64,000 nucleotides of DNA from Zygaena filipendulae (lineage: Eukaryota; Arthropoda; Insecta; Lepidoptera; Zygaenidae): NCBI GenBank assembly GCA_907165275.2, contig OU015664.1:9448001-9512000 (forward strand), read 5' to 3'. A program made the position numbers and the translations under genes. Position 1 is the stretch's first letter, and every line of letters begins with the position of its first letter. A model generated the notes under the pieces. The model searched no databases and was not told the origin of the DNA. It saw nothing but the letters and a program-made list of their open reading frames with translations. Shown in pieces: positions 34,601 through 47,383 of this stretch.

Positions 34601-35564
34601 GCAATTATGACCCTCCCCCCCACCTCAGGTTCACCTCGTGAACTAATAAACGAGTGTCACTAATTGGCTTTGAAGTTTAAAACTTTACAATTTCTAACAC
34701 TGGAGGTTTTTAAAAGTTGTCTATTCGTCGCTGCATACAATTTTTGTTTGAATTTTTTCTTTTCTTTTCAAGGAATTTCCCGAATATCACACAGAGTAGG
34801 TATATGATTGACTTAGATCTTTTTTTTGTCTACCATATTGTAACGAATAAGGTTTGTTTAGGTACTTATCTCCATCAGTAAAGAGAAAATATTTACTTTT
34901 TTTGTATATTTTTATATTAATTGGCAATAAACTCAAAAACTACCTACTGAATCGATTCTAAAAATTCGCACTAATGCCGAAATTAATGCGGATGAAACCG
35001 CGGGGTATCAATTACATATTTGGTGTACACTTACAAGTCTTGGAATAGTATTAGAGATACAGGGTGCTTTCAGTTTGATACAAAGAGACCCTGCGGTAAT
35101 TTCGAAATTGACGTGGGCAAAACCGGATAAAAGCTAGTCATTGACGAAATTGCATTTTGAAAAATGCTAAAAATACCTACTATAATAATTAAAATGTATA
35201 AACTAGACTTATGATGATAGGAAATTACAATTAGAGTTAAAATTCCAAATTGAAAATTGCTGTGTCTTTCTCAATGCTCCAGGTTTATATAGGAATCAAC
35301 CAAAGACATCATAAATTATACCTATTCTCTATTTATATATGTTACAACAAACAACTTCACGAAACAATCAAATCCATTTTTAATTGACAAAATCATCGAG
35401 CCATAGGTACAACACCTTCGTTTCTCGCGAAAAACTGTTTTCTTTTCGCGGAAAATATTTATAGGTGGGTACAATTGCGGACTAAAATTGTTACCACATG
35501 GGGTATGAGGTGACGCGCGCGACGGTCTAATTACCGTAATTACTTTTATATTCAGCAGGACAAT

Positions 35565-35887
35565 GGGCATGTTGACTTATACTTTTTTTAGCCCGTCTTT
35601 GTAGATTAATAAAACATATTGAACATGTATTTTTTCTTTTTTTACGTAATCAAAAAATTACGGCGATACATTGAGTTGAGATTTCGCGTGACGTCACTAT
35701 CCGGATAGTTTGTATGGCGGTGTTAGCGGTTAGTGACGTCACGACCCCCTCACCCTAAACTTTAATGCGCTTTATCTCTGTATATTTTAATTTATTTAAA
35801 AAAGAAACTAATACGTGTCTATTGTTTTTTATTTTCTAACTGACAGACTAATTAGAATTTTGATTTTCAAAAGTAGTCAACATCTCC
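35565..35887 (-). mobile_element. MITE B, full copy
   Basis: 323 bp from GGGCATGTTGACTTA to GTAGTCAACATCTCC. Two intact TGACGTCA sites (about 35689 and 35732). Abuts MITE I on its right side. Confidence 0.8.
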
Positions 35888-35889
35888 AT

Positions 35890-36104
35890 TATGTAACTTT
35901 TGTTGTTATCATATTTCAGTTTCAATTAGAAAAATAGCGGTTTTGTGATTGATTAATCATGTTTTGACAGCTTCGACTTTTGAAATAATATGTTTATTTT
36001 GGTTGATTGCTAGATATTGTAGGTGTCAAAACCTGTATATTGTTAATGAAAAACCGGCATGTTTTTGATTGCAACCGAAAAATGATAGAAACAAAAGTTA
36101 CACA
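35890..36104 (+). mobile_element. MITE I, copy 2
   Basis: About 215 bp; inverted ends TATGTAACTTTTGTTGTTAT and, from the right, TGTGTAACTTTTGTTTCTAT. It starts two bases after a MITE B copy. Confidence 0.7.
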
Positions 36105-36647
36105 ATAGCTCTGGTAAACATTTTTTTACTGACTGTACCTGCCAGTTTTTCTAATTGTCTTTCTTCTTTTTCTTACCGTTTGCGGCGGAATGTGTTTATG
36201 AGCTTTGACATCTCAAGGACTGGTAAAATATGCTCATAAAATTTTAAGTACACATCATTTCAGTGTCAAAGACTTGGTATAGCCGGCGCAATGACACAAA
36301 CAAAGACAATAAGGGACAGGTTTTGAGACTCTAAATTGTATACCTACATACAATGGGACGAAGGTTCTTTTTTTGTTAACTATTTCACCTTCTTATTAGA
36401 AATTTAAATAATTTTGTAAAGGACAGGTATTACAATAGGTACGGGACAAGTGTTCTTATGTCAGCATTACTCGCCGACTCATTATTTTATTTTGAAGGTT
36501 TCACGATAGAATAAAGATGAAAGGAGTTTTTTTTTTGTTCTATTTTGCGTTTTTTATTTTTTTTTGCATTCGATGTCTTTAGAAATTATTCTTAGAACAC
36601 ACTCCAGATCGACGGTATACAACGTAAAACTAAACGATACCTACCTA

Positions 36648-36842
36648 CTAAACCTACTAATATTATAAATGCGAAAGTAACTCTGTCTGTCAGTCTGTCT
36701 GTTAATCTGTAACGCTTAACGGATCTTCATGAAATTTTGCATACACGTTTTCAATACAGAGAGGGACATAGGGTACTTTTTGTCTCGGAGTTCCCGCGAG
36801 AACTCCGAAATTAACGCGATTGAAACAACGAGGAATAGCTAC
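36648..36842 (-). repeat. Family A copy
   Basis: CTAAACCTACTAATATTATA to ACGAGGAATAGCTACT. An A2 end fragment follows to about 36915. Confidence 0.65.
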
Positions 36843-37012
36843 TCTATATACATCTATACATATAAATAAAACTGAAGGGTTTGTTTGTAATTTCAAATTA
36901 ACAGCTTATTAACAGCCTACTACTTTCTTCCTATAACTAATATTAGATTACTAGCTATTTCCTGTTCTTATATTGTGAATACTGGTTTCCACGTACAAAA
37001 TTTACATTCTAA

Positions 37013-37248
37013 CGGCCGCACTCAGAGTCGACTTTAATGATTACTTAGTTAAGCATAGATTTTTAAAACAAAACTGCCGCAATAACAGACGTTCAGTAAA
37101 TTAATATTAATTGGCATTTAATGAGATGTAACATAATTAGTTGAATGCCAATTAACATTAATCTATTAAACTTGTTAGATTGCGGCAGTTTTGTTCTAAA
37201 AATCTATACTTAACTAAGTAATCATTAAAGTCGACTCTGAGTGCAGCG
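37013..37248. mobile_element. Long-TIR element D, copy 1
   Basis: 236 bp, almost one palindrome. Arms of about 100 bp begin GGCCGCACTCAGAGTCGAC and include ACAAAACTGCCGCAAT. No coding capacity. Confidence 0.8.
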
Positions 37249-37529
37249 GTAATTTAAAATATCTGAACTATAAAATCGTTGCATTCGATACCAACAAGCC
37301 CAAACGTGCTTAATGCATGTTATTTGTTTATTGTATGTATTTTATGTATGTTATTTGTTTCTTTAAGTAAATATAGTAAAAAAATTCAAGGGTCAATACT
37401 CATAAGAAATAGTTACCAGACCTTGTAGTAAATTAAAATGAACAAACTATACAAATTACATAAAAAATCACCAACTGAAATTATACCTATCACGTAAATG
37501 CACCGCCAATCGAACTCTCTGTACCTACC

Positions 37530-37630
37530 TTATCTGAAGATTGACTGGCCGAGAATGCCCCTGTGGCATTAAGTCCGCCTTTTGTACCGTGATGTGCATA
37601 AAGTTTAAATAAATAGATAAATAAACTAAA
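37530..37630 (+). repeat. LINE 3' tail
   Basis: GGCATTAAGTCCGCCTTTTG followed by a TGATGTGCATAAAGTTTAAA stretch and AAATAGATAAATAA. This is the common end of lepidopteran non-LTR elements (a stem, an ATAAAG signal, then a tandem A-rich tail). No coding part remains. Confidence 0.6.
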
Positions 37631-39227
37631 AGTTTATACACGTATAGTGTCCTCCAACATTTAATCCGTCCGTGTGTTTGTGAATTTGGAACAAGTTTTC
37701 CTTTGTTTCAATCCGAGAGCTCAATAGAGTGGATTGGCTAACTAAATGGACTTTGATGAAGTTGGACACTGGTTTTGTTGTAGAATTTAGGTACTGCATT
37801 TGTTATCCAAGTGTTTCATGAAAATAAGTAAGCACTGGAAAAAGTGCTAGTTTTGTTTATGGTCATTGAAAGCATAGTTTTCTCTGTTATTATGTAATCT
37901 GCTTCTTATAATTACTAAATTATTAAGAGTATACATTGCAATATATTTGTGTAATTATTATGTTTACATTAATAATAATGAAAGAATTTTATTTTACAAT
38001 TAACGGGAGACTTTGAAAATTGAAAAATCATTTTTTAAAAGCAGTAGGTAAGTCAAATTTTGCATCAAGATCAGATCAAGTCAAAATATTGTATAATAAT
38101 TGAATTAAGAACTTATCTACAAAAGTTTAGGCATAATTATATCGGTATGCATAACTTAATAAATAAATAATTAAATACTCCGATAGTAAAAAAAAACCAC
38201 AACTCACCAAAATTTTGTCGAATTATCCAAAGAAGTATATTATTTCACGCACAGAAAAATGTAGTTCATAGCACAAAAAAATCTCAACAGTTCACGTTCC
38301 AAAATCAAAATTAATAACCAGAAAATATAGAAATCACCGTCGAAAATTCCGACCCGAATTTTGGCGCGCGAAGCGTATACACCCTTGAAACTACAGGATG
38401 ACACTGAGCTAACTGTGGACTGTGGTACCAACTGGGTAGCGTTGCCCCAAACCAACCCTACAGTTAGTTGATTTGTAAAAGACAAACTATGTATGTGGGA
38501 GTGGAGAAAAAGCAAATTGTATGTGTCAGCCTTCAGCGTTAAATTTCTTAGAAATAATTTATTTAGGTAATGTAGGTAGAGCCAGTAATAACACGCATGG
38601 CGACAAAATTTCTTTGCCTTTCTATAAAAAAAAAAAAATTAAAAAAAGATTGTAGGCATACCTGTTCGAAAAAATATTTCGACAGTTATGTGCCAGTTTG
38701 ATATACCTACGTGTATTTTCGTCCGATTTTATTGATTTGAATGGGATGCTTGGCGTAGTCTTTGCAGTCTACTGAAATAGTTTAGTAAAATTAAGTTTCA
38801 TTTCAGTACAAAAGTACTGTAGTTTTTTAATAGATTATCAGAATGAATAAGTTATTTAGGTGAATTAATTTTCAAATTTAATTTTTACCGCAGCCAAACC
38901 GTTCACTTCTAAGTGTACTTCACTGTTACACGAGAACCGACGAATGCAGAAATAAAGCGAAGGAACCGAAATGTCTTAATTAAGTTCTTTAAGATGAAGA
39001 ACAAGACGGTTCCCATAAAATAGAATATTATTTCATCAAGAAATTTGAAATGAGGAGAGGAAACTTGAAAGCGAAATATTGAAATTTTATAAATTTTTTG
39101 AGCGGATTTTTAAATAATTTAAATAGGTACATAATATAAAAGAAACGGAGGAAATTTTATGAAGCTAAAAGTTCTATTTATAAAAATAAATAAATCGAAA
39201 AGTTCTAAAACTTGGCCTTATGTAAAC
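37631..39227. other. Intergenic or intronic; one possible non-coding exon
   Basis: 38208-38470 is relatively GC-rich and, on the minus strand, ends at a TTTTG|GTGAGT donor (see findings). The rest is AT-rich and blank. Confidence 0.25.
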
Positions 39228-39467
39228 TGGCTGTATCGCGCGGTTTCTCCCGCGGTAATTACTGAGTTCGTATCTCGATTCGAGTAACGCGCATCGTGCT
39301 AATAGATTTGAATGAATTTCAGCACGTCGGTGGCTTGTATCCTTTCTATGTATGTTTGGTACTCAACCACACGTAAACAACTGAAAGGGTTCGGATAAAA
39401 CTTGTCTCACAGATTATTTCCACAACACGTAGGATAATTTTGGAGTTCTTGAAGTAATCCCAGAATA

Positions 39468-39788
39468 GGGATGTGGACTACTTTTGAAAATCAAAATTCT
39501 AATTAGTCCGTCAGTTAGAAAATAAAAAAACAATAGACACGTATTTTTGTGCTTTTTCAAATAATTCAAAATATACAGAGATAAAGCGCATTAAAGTTTA
39601 GAGTGAGGGAGTCGTGACGTTACTAACCGATCAAACCGCCATACAAACTGTCCGAATAGTGACGTCACGCGAAATTTCAACTCAATATATCGCCGTTATT
39701 TTTAGATTACGTAAAAAAAGAAAATACGTGTCCAATATTTTTTAATAATCTACAAGACGGACTAAAAAATAAAAATTAGTCAACAGGC
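39468..39788 (+). mobile_element. MITE B, full copy
   Basis: About 321 bp from GGGATGTGGACTAC to GTCAACAGGC. First central site is TGACGTTA, second (about 39659) intact. Confidence 0.8.
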
Positions 39789-40924
39789 ATTCACGCAGGC
39801 GAAGCCGCGGGGAACATTAGTCAGACGTAGAAGCTTCATACTTCATACACACTGCAGGTGGTAGTGTATGAGTCACCGTTACGAAATGAATACAATGGGG
39901 TGAATAGATAAACAATGACTTTCGATAGCATATCAGGTTAATTTAATTACTCATGGAAGATTTACCATGATTGGATAATGGGATGAGCTTTATTTCGCAC
40001 TAGCTGATGCCCGCGGTTTCAGCCGTGTGTATTCCGGGTATTTTTTTAAATTCTGGGAAATTTCTAATGTTCTGTCTGTGCTAATTTGTAATGTGTTAAA
40101 ACTGGATCAACCGTTACAAATTCTAAGTTGACATAAAAAAGTGTTTTGGGGTTAGATTTGTTGTTTAGGTTTGTCGGGTCTCAATGTTTTGTTGAAAATC
40201 TAACGTCAAAACTTTCGTTTTTAAATTAAGCATGTAGTTACGTATTCACTACGTACTTTTTGCTCCTAAATTAAATCTGTTTTTTTAGGATTTTATTGAT
40301 TTGCAACACCTAAAGTGGTACTTTAGGTGTTGTTATTTTGTCTTAAAGATTGATTATTTTCGAGGTTTGCTAATTTTTTTTACAAAAGTAAGTTCCACTG
40401 AGTCAATATCAAAGTAGTTAGGTATATAATGCGGGTATTTTTTGTTTTTGTTTTAACAAAATTCCTTTTGTTGCTCGTGAGTTCAATGGCTAGACTAGTT
40501 CATGTACCAACCGAGCATTCTAATTGAGGATCAAAGCTAAGAACGTAGGTACTCTAAAGAAAGATGTCCTAGTAATTCCACAATGACATTTCAGGGTACC
40601 GCACCCTTAATCGTATTGTAATAATAAATGTTGTTAGAAAAGCTAATTTCATATAATGTTATTGTAAACCTATATTTCTTGCATATTGAATGTTACCATC
40701 TCTCCTTATTTTTCTTATTAAACATTGATTGTTATTTTTGGGAAGTTATACCTAAACAAAGTCGATTGTGTTACGATGAGATGAAATTATTCAAAATATA
40801 GGTACGTAAATATTTGCAATCAATTTGTGTGTTTTATGTACCTTTATTATTTGACTTTTATTCTAAGATAATAAAGCTTATCGACCCTCTCCAGCTTGGG
40901 TTTCAATCTCGAAGATTGTAAAAT

Positions 40925-41175
40925 TAATATACTACCGTTCCCCTTGGTTGCACCCGCGTTATTTTCGGAGTTCCCGCGGGACCCCTGACAACGTAGGCGG
41001 CTTGGTTTTTTTTGACATTTTCAAACATTGTCTTTATATTTCAAACAATTTACACAAAACCTTGACAAATTGTATACCTAAACCATTCTCATGAATCACT
41101 TTATTTATTGGTGAAAACCGCATGAAAATTCATTCAGTAGTTTTTTAGTTTACCGCGAACAGACAGACAGACGTG
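40925..41175 (+). repeat. Mosaic of family A pieces
   Basis: ATACTACCGTTCCCCTTGGT to CCCGCGGGACCCCTGACAAC, then the CACTTTATTTATTGGTGAAA, CCGCATGAAAATTCATTCAG variant end. Confidence 0.55.
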
Positions 41176-44082
41176 GCGGAAGATTGTTTTATAATATATC
41201 TGTTCTTTTTTTAGAATTTCTTTGGTTTTTAATAATACGTTTTGTCCCTTCTTTAATAATGTAGAACCCTTGCAAACTTTAAATTATTACATAAGTACAT
41301 AAGTTTGTCACAACAAAAGCTATTTTATCATAATAGAGACGATGGTCGCTACCCACCATGAGCGAGGTCGTATTATCCCATACATTAAATCGAAATATGA
41401 GACGTATTCTATGAAAAGAAAAATGCCATACAAAATATATTATTAGAAAAACCCTCTCCCCTACTTTATGAAATTATGGTAATATCTATACTGTTAGTGA
41501 TGGTATCTATTTGTTTATGGACTCTATTTCTTCAGTGATAAGGTTTGAATCACTTCGGAAAAGTTGATGGAGAAAGGTCATCGTTATTTTGGCGAGTTAC
41601 AATAATGTTATTATGGAGAGATTATTACGTTTTTTTCTCTCTCTCTCTTGGACCACATTGTCCATGATTTTTGTATGATTTTTATTAGGAGCTTAAATAG
41701 AGAGCTCTGAGTAGGTATTCATAATAGGTTTAAAATTTTAATAAAAAAATTTGCAAAGAATGTTTTGGGTTATCTATGTTTGCATTTCTATATTTATGGT
41801 CCAGATTTTTGACACTTTAGTATCTATGTAGGTACTTCTGATAAAAAAACATCTTGCATTTGCTCAAAAACGTCTCGTTGTTGTTTTAAACTGAAGAAAG
41901 AAAGACTCAAATTTGCTCAATCACCAATTTTTTTTCATCAGAAAATAATTATTTTTAAATTTGAAAAGTTGCGATTTGGCCCAATTGGTTTTGTAAATTG
42001 CAATTTGAATTGTGATAGTGAGTTGAAATTTTGTATGTGTTTTGTTTCTTATCAAGACCGTTTTTTATTTATTTTTTTGTTTTGTCAGTTTGTCCGAATG
42101 AATGAGCGCGCAATGCGCATATCGCAAGAACTGAATGGAGCTTGGCTTAAGTTACGAGTCAAATATTCGTCACAGTACCTGCATCAGTTAATTTTGTGAT
42201 CACGACCAAAAAAACTAAACGCATACACAGCCAACAATACTTTCTCGCCGCAAACATGAGTATTCGCAAATGAACCGGCCGTAGAAAACCGTCGACGCGT
42301 ACAAAATGCAACCCGATACCGCACTCGTACAACTAACTCCCCCGGACAATAAATCCCAGGAGCGCCTCCTAATCCCCATAAATCGAAATAACCTATCGGT
42401 ACAATGGAACCGACCATACTGGCCTGATAACGCATATTTACCGTTTTGATTTATGCGCTGGTCGGTTCCGCGCCAGACAGTGGACACATTATTGGTTATT
42501 AGTTCTGTGGATCCAAATGTTGCTGGGGGCTGGCACCGGTCACATCACTGTATGCTATACTGGCCGCGAGTACACTGGGCCCTTATTCACTATGACCATA
42601 ACACGGCCCGTTAAGAGAACACGCCATAAAATATGTCATTCTCACGTTCTTAAAAAAGTTTTAGGTACCTACTTCCAAAAAACATAATATGTATTAAAAA
42701 CGTTTATTATGACATAGAGAATATTACTGTTTAATATTTTGTCACCTGGAGCGTTCGGGATATTGTTATGGGCAAGAAATGTTGGTCATAGTAAATAGGG
42801 GCCCAGCACTCGGAACTTGACTGCTACGCCATGTGTCACGGCTTCGAACCTTGCTTCACCGTAAACTTTTTATGGGAAAATTTGTGTTCTGTCTGTCTGG
42901 GTTTTAAATGTGAACTAAACAAAAAGTAGATAAGTAAGAAGGTAAGTAGTATATTAGTTGTCCTATAGCATAAGCTCTGCTAAGTTCTGGACCAAGTGTG
43001 TGTGTGTACTGTGTAGTGTCCACGCATTGTCATTATTGTTCATTTATTTACATTTTATACTATCTTAAATTTTGGCTTTTCATTAATGTTATTATTGCAG
43101 TGGATAAGACATTCCGATATCCGTGACGTGAAAACTGGGATGGATATTTTAGTCTCAACATAATTTGGAAATTCCGGTGCATTTTTAACTATATAAAAAA
43201 TAAAAACTTTTCCATTACAATCGAGAAGTAATTTTGTAAATCATAGTTTTCTGCATCTTTGTACCTACGTTAATATTGATTTTTGAATCAAATCACATAT
43301 AACATTAAATACTATGTATGTATTGTTATTTGTTTGGCATTGAGTAGCAAAGACTGTACCTTGTAGACGTTCTAGTGCGTTCATACTACTAAATTCTCCC
43401 AATGATAAACCTAAATGTAATTTTAAATTCATCTTGCAGCGATACTCTGTCTGTATCTTGGTCTGTATTGTAGTTACCTATTCAATTTACAATCTATAAC
43501 AATTAGACTCAACCAAAATAACTTGGTTATTCCAAGTTGTCAGGGTTCCCTAAGATTACAATTGAGATTTCAATCTCGCTGCAATGGAAGAGAAATTTCC
43601 AAAAATTTAAAGGACATTCGCTATTTTTAAACCGAAACCCTGACAATTTTAACGCACACTGCTTTATAGGGAACGAATCGAACACAATCGTATCTGAACG
43701 CTGTAATCTGAATCTGTCGAGATTAATCTCGGTACCGACAATCGTAAATGGACACATGTCGAGTACGAACCACGGATGAGTGGTTCGACAGTGGATTATT
43801 TTTAATTGGTTCGTTATACGAGTACAAAGCAGGAAAACAATACTGAGTGAGTGAGTGAGTGAGTGTTCCGCCGTAAGGGAAAATAAAATAGTATTTAATG
43901 ACCCTGAAATAATGCCCAATGGCTGCTACAATGCTGAAAGTATTTTAACTTGAACACTGATCAGCCGAGGTTAAACGTGTAGCCAATGATCGCAAGTAAA
44001 AACACTAATTGTAAAACAAAAACTGATAGAATTTACAGTTTCTTTATTTGTGGTGGAACTACAGTTTTCTTTATCTGTCTAT
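41176..44082. other. Unassigned sequence with a GC-rich block
   Basis: 42230-42500 is GC-rich with no convincing protein. (GAGT)n microsatellite at about 43842-43864. No other feature. Confidence 0.25.
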
Positions 44083-44318
44083 CGGCCGCACTCAGAGTCG
44101 ACTTTAATGATTACTTAGTTAAGTATAGATTTTTAAAACAAAACTGCCGCAATCAGAGACATTCAGTAAATTAATGTTAATTGACATTTAATTAGGTGTA
44201 GCTTAATCAGTTAAATGTCAAACAACATTAATTTATTAAACTTGTCTGATTGCGGCAGTTTTGTTTTAAAAATCTATACTTAACTAAGTAATCATTAAAG
44301 TCGACTCTGAGTGCGGCG
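44083..44318. mobile_element. Long-TIR element D, copy 2
   Basis: 236 bp, the same length and structure as copy 1 and very similar in sequence. The flanking octamers CTGTCTAT and ATGTCTAT match at 7 of 8 positions, which would fit an 8-bp target duplication. Copy 1 shows none. Confidence 0.8.
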
Positions 44319-44504
44319 ATGTCTATTTGTCCTAAACGATATAAAGTAAAAAGACTTATTTATCTGTTGGTACAAAAAGTCATGTTTATATCTTTACTAT
44401 CTTCTTTCCAAATAAAAATTAATGTTTGTATGTCTGTCCTGTTTGTATTGGTCCGATTGTGGGCGAGTTGTTCTGCCTGCGTCCGCAAAGGTTCCTGATC
44501 CCAA

Positions 44505-44734
44505 AACTCACGCGGGTGAAACCGCGGGGCACAGCTAGTAATATTATAAATGCGAAAGTGAGATTGTTTATTTGTTTATTTGTTACGCTTACACGCCTTA
44601 ACGGCTGAACGGATCGTCATGAAATTTTGCATACACGTTTTCAGGGGTACAAAGAAGGATAGAGGGTACTTTTTATCCCGAAATCCTCGGGAACTCTTAA
44701 ATTACGGCTGGTGAAACCACGGGGAACTGCTAGT
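44505..44734 (-). repeat. Family A fragment joined to a full copy
   Basis: 44505-44540 is an end (CACGCGGGTGAAACCGCGGG to CACAGCTAGT). 44541-44734 is a full copy ending GGGGAACTGCTAGT. Confidence 0.68.
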
Positions 44735-45371
44735 TTATGAGTATAATAATATTTAGAAATCATAGCTAATTAAGGATAATTTGCTCTTAGTATAATTAAG
44801 CATTGTGATTAAGTAATGGAAGCTTTTCATCGAAGTATAACTACCTACGTATTTTTTTACGTACTTTTAACCTCAAAAAATTTTTGAGTTTAAAATCAAC
44901 AAAGGCTATTTTTAACCGGCTTCAAAAGAGGAGAACTATATAATTATGCATTAGTACCTCGTTACGTCCGAAAAATATTCTGTCCGAAAATCTAGGGCTA
45001 CGCTTATATCTATACGCAAACACAGCTAGTCGTTATATTAAGATAAAGTACTCCAGTTTTTCAAATAAATCTTCGTCGTTTGATACTTTACTAGCGTCTG
45101 CCGTGACCGAGGTAAGAATAGGTAGAGTTGCCAACTTTCATATTAATAACTTGGCGGACTATCGTAGTTACGGTGAAGTTTCTCGACGGACGCAAAAACT
45201 ATCGCGTTCATTCCATTCAAATAAATCATTTTGATTGATACGATGAGCCAGTTCACGTGCGAAATGGGGATGCATTGTTGTGGGCCTTAAAAGGTAACAC
45301 TTTGGCATGTCCGTAATGCACAAGAGAGAGCGATTAATTCTATTTTCACTTTACTATTCAGCCTTATATAT

Positions 45372-45607
45372 GGATGCAGATAAGCAATAACATGTTAACC
45401 CACAAAATTAAGTTATTGATTCAGAACGATTTATTGAGAGTTAGGGAACGTTTTTTAATTATGTGTTTACCTTAGTACATTGCTTAAATATGTAACTAAA
45501 TATTGAACATAAAAAATGTTGACACAAAATGGCGCTCCTACTTTTAAAACACGATTTACTCAAAGTTTCTCCAGTATGGGTTAACACACTATTGCTTATC
45601 TATGTCC
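45372..45607 (-). mobile_element. MITE C, copy 3
   Basis: 236 bp in reverse orientation, closest to the copy at 5580. Target duplication ATAT at 45368-45371 and 45608-45611. It abuts a dead LINE fragment. Confidence 0.85.
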
Positions 45608-45611
45608 ATAT

Positions 45612-45926
45612 ATTCTATATCTAACGAAGAGCTCTTGGAGCGCTGTCATGAAACACCGATCTGCCACCAGATCAAGAGCCGCAAGTGGACGTGGATAGGT
45701 CACACACTCAGAAGGCACTCTAGCCATATTCCCTGACAAGCTCTAGAGTGGACTCTCCAAGGAAAAAGGAAACGTGGCCGTCCCAACCACACTTGGCGGC
45801 GCTCAGTGGCGGCGGAGTTGAGGCTGGTTGGACTGACATGGCCTGAGCTGAAGAGCGCAGCCCGAGACAGAGCGAGATGGCGGAGCATTGTGGACGCCCC
45901 CTGCCGCACTCAGGGGACATAGGACA
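45612..45926 (+). pseudogene. Degenerate LINE RT C-terminal fragment
   Basis: The plus strand reads RKWTWIGHTLRRHSSHIP, stop, QALEWTLQGKRKRGRP, NHTWRRSVAAELRLVG, a hallmark C-terminal region of several animal LINE reverse transcriptases (K.RGRP..TWRR). An in-frame TGA at about 45733 and the missing N-terminal RT make it dead. It is one of the most GC-rich blocks in the window. MITE C ends directly upstream at 45607. Confidence 0.75.
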
Positions 45927-46519
45927 ATAAGTCAAGTACCTAAGTCAATTCAGCCTTAATCTAAGCTAAGTTAAGAATCTACAATCGGTAAAGGGTACAA
46001 AACTAAGGAACGAATCATCATAAAACGTTCAATCAAAAGTCCAGTTTTGCGTGACCATGTGACATCACGATTCCGTTCATTAGTTTTCTATGCGTTAACG
46101 AATATAGACAGTCAAGTTGGCTAACGGGGCTGTTCTGTGGAGAATTGTGTGATTCCTTGGTAACTGTAGATTCATTTTCCAAGATGAAAAGTGATTTAAA
46201 CTTAAATAAAATTTCATGAAAATTCATTCCATTTACCTAAACAAAGTTGAGTAGTAACAGAAACACACACACATTGCTTGCGGTTTATTTTTACTACTTG
46301 TTTTGTTGCTTTGTTTTAATAGTTTAAAATTGTATTTTTATTTCTATATTTTAGTAATGATTCCATACTTTGCTTATGATTTAGAATAAATTTAAATAAG
46401 TTAAAAAAGTTGAAAATATTTAGGTCAATACAGACACGCCATAATTTAGAAAAAAATAGTTGGATCACTTTTGATCATTATACATATAATCGAGCATTCC
46501 GATAAATTATTGGAAGCTA

Positions 46520-46673
46520 CCTGGGGCCGTATTTTTGAATCGCTCGAATTACTTTCACACACGGAATCGCGAATTCACGTGCGAATGCTCATACTTTTTT
46601 AAGCATTCACAAGTGAATCTTGCAATTCCGTGTGCGAAAAGTAATTCGAGCGCTTCAAAACTACGACCCCTGG
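46520..46673. mobile_element. Palindromic MITE J
   Basis: 154 bp hairpin-like element. Ends CCTGGGGCCGTATTTTTGAA and, from the right, CCAGGGGTCGTAGTTTTGAA; both arms then contain CGCTCGAATTACTTT and CACACGGAAT. Single copy here. Confidence 0.65.
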
Positions 46674-47383
46674 AAGTGATTTTTTTTTCCGCAGTCCACT
46701 TTTCACTTTCACCAAAAGCGGTTACATAAAAATCATTCATTCGTAAGGAGGACGCCCATTGTGAACTTCAATGGCCCACCAAGTTTAAAGTAACAATAAT
46801 AAAGGAATTCCTTGGGATTAATTTTGTTATTTTTATAGGGGAGTTAACCTTTTTGAAACCGTTCAGACGTTCATAATTTGTTGTTTATTAAATATTTTTC
46901 TTGCATAGCGTTTGTGTAACGGTGTCTTTTTTATATCATACTGTGCAGATGTTATGTGCCTATTTTCGTCGAGAAGTTATCACTTATCTACTCATTGTCC
47001 AAGTGGCCTACTCTTTGTTTTGGGACCAGTAGGTACACACAAATAGGCAAAATTTCACATCACTTTCACTCAAACATTACAAATCTTGCATCTATGTAGG
47101 CATCCAACAGGCAGTGATTTCTTTCAGCTAACCTTTTTATAAAAAAAAAAAATCGACTTTCGAAAAAAAGCTTGTGGGTTTTCAAACTTTTCTAAATATC
47201 TTGATCTTCCGAATTCAAACCGATCAGTGGTAGCACAAACCAATAATAATATTACATGTATTTTTGTCTTTTGGATTAAATCGGTATGTTGTTTTTTTAG
47301 CTTTTTATTTTTAGATTTTTAGTTTTTTGTTTTTTGGAAGTCGGTTTTAATTTTTTTAGTATCTATAGATTAATCCACTTAAT

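Noticed and set aside
42184..42487. Two overlapping minus-strand frames of 83 and 90 codons
   Set aside because: They overlap in different frames in a GC-rich block and have no recognisable domain; composition explains them.
45700..45935. Minus-strand frames of about 70 codons
   Set aside because: The plus strand of the same DNA is a clear LINE RT end; these are antisense by-products.
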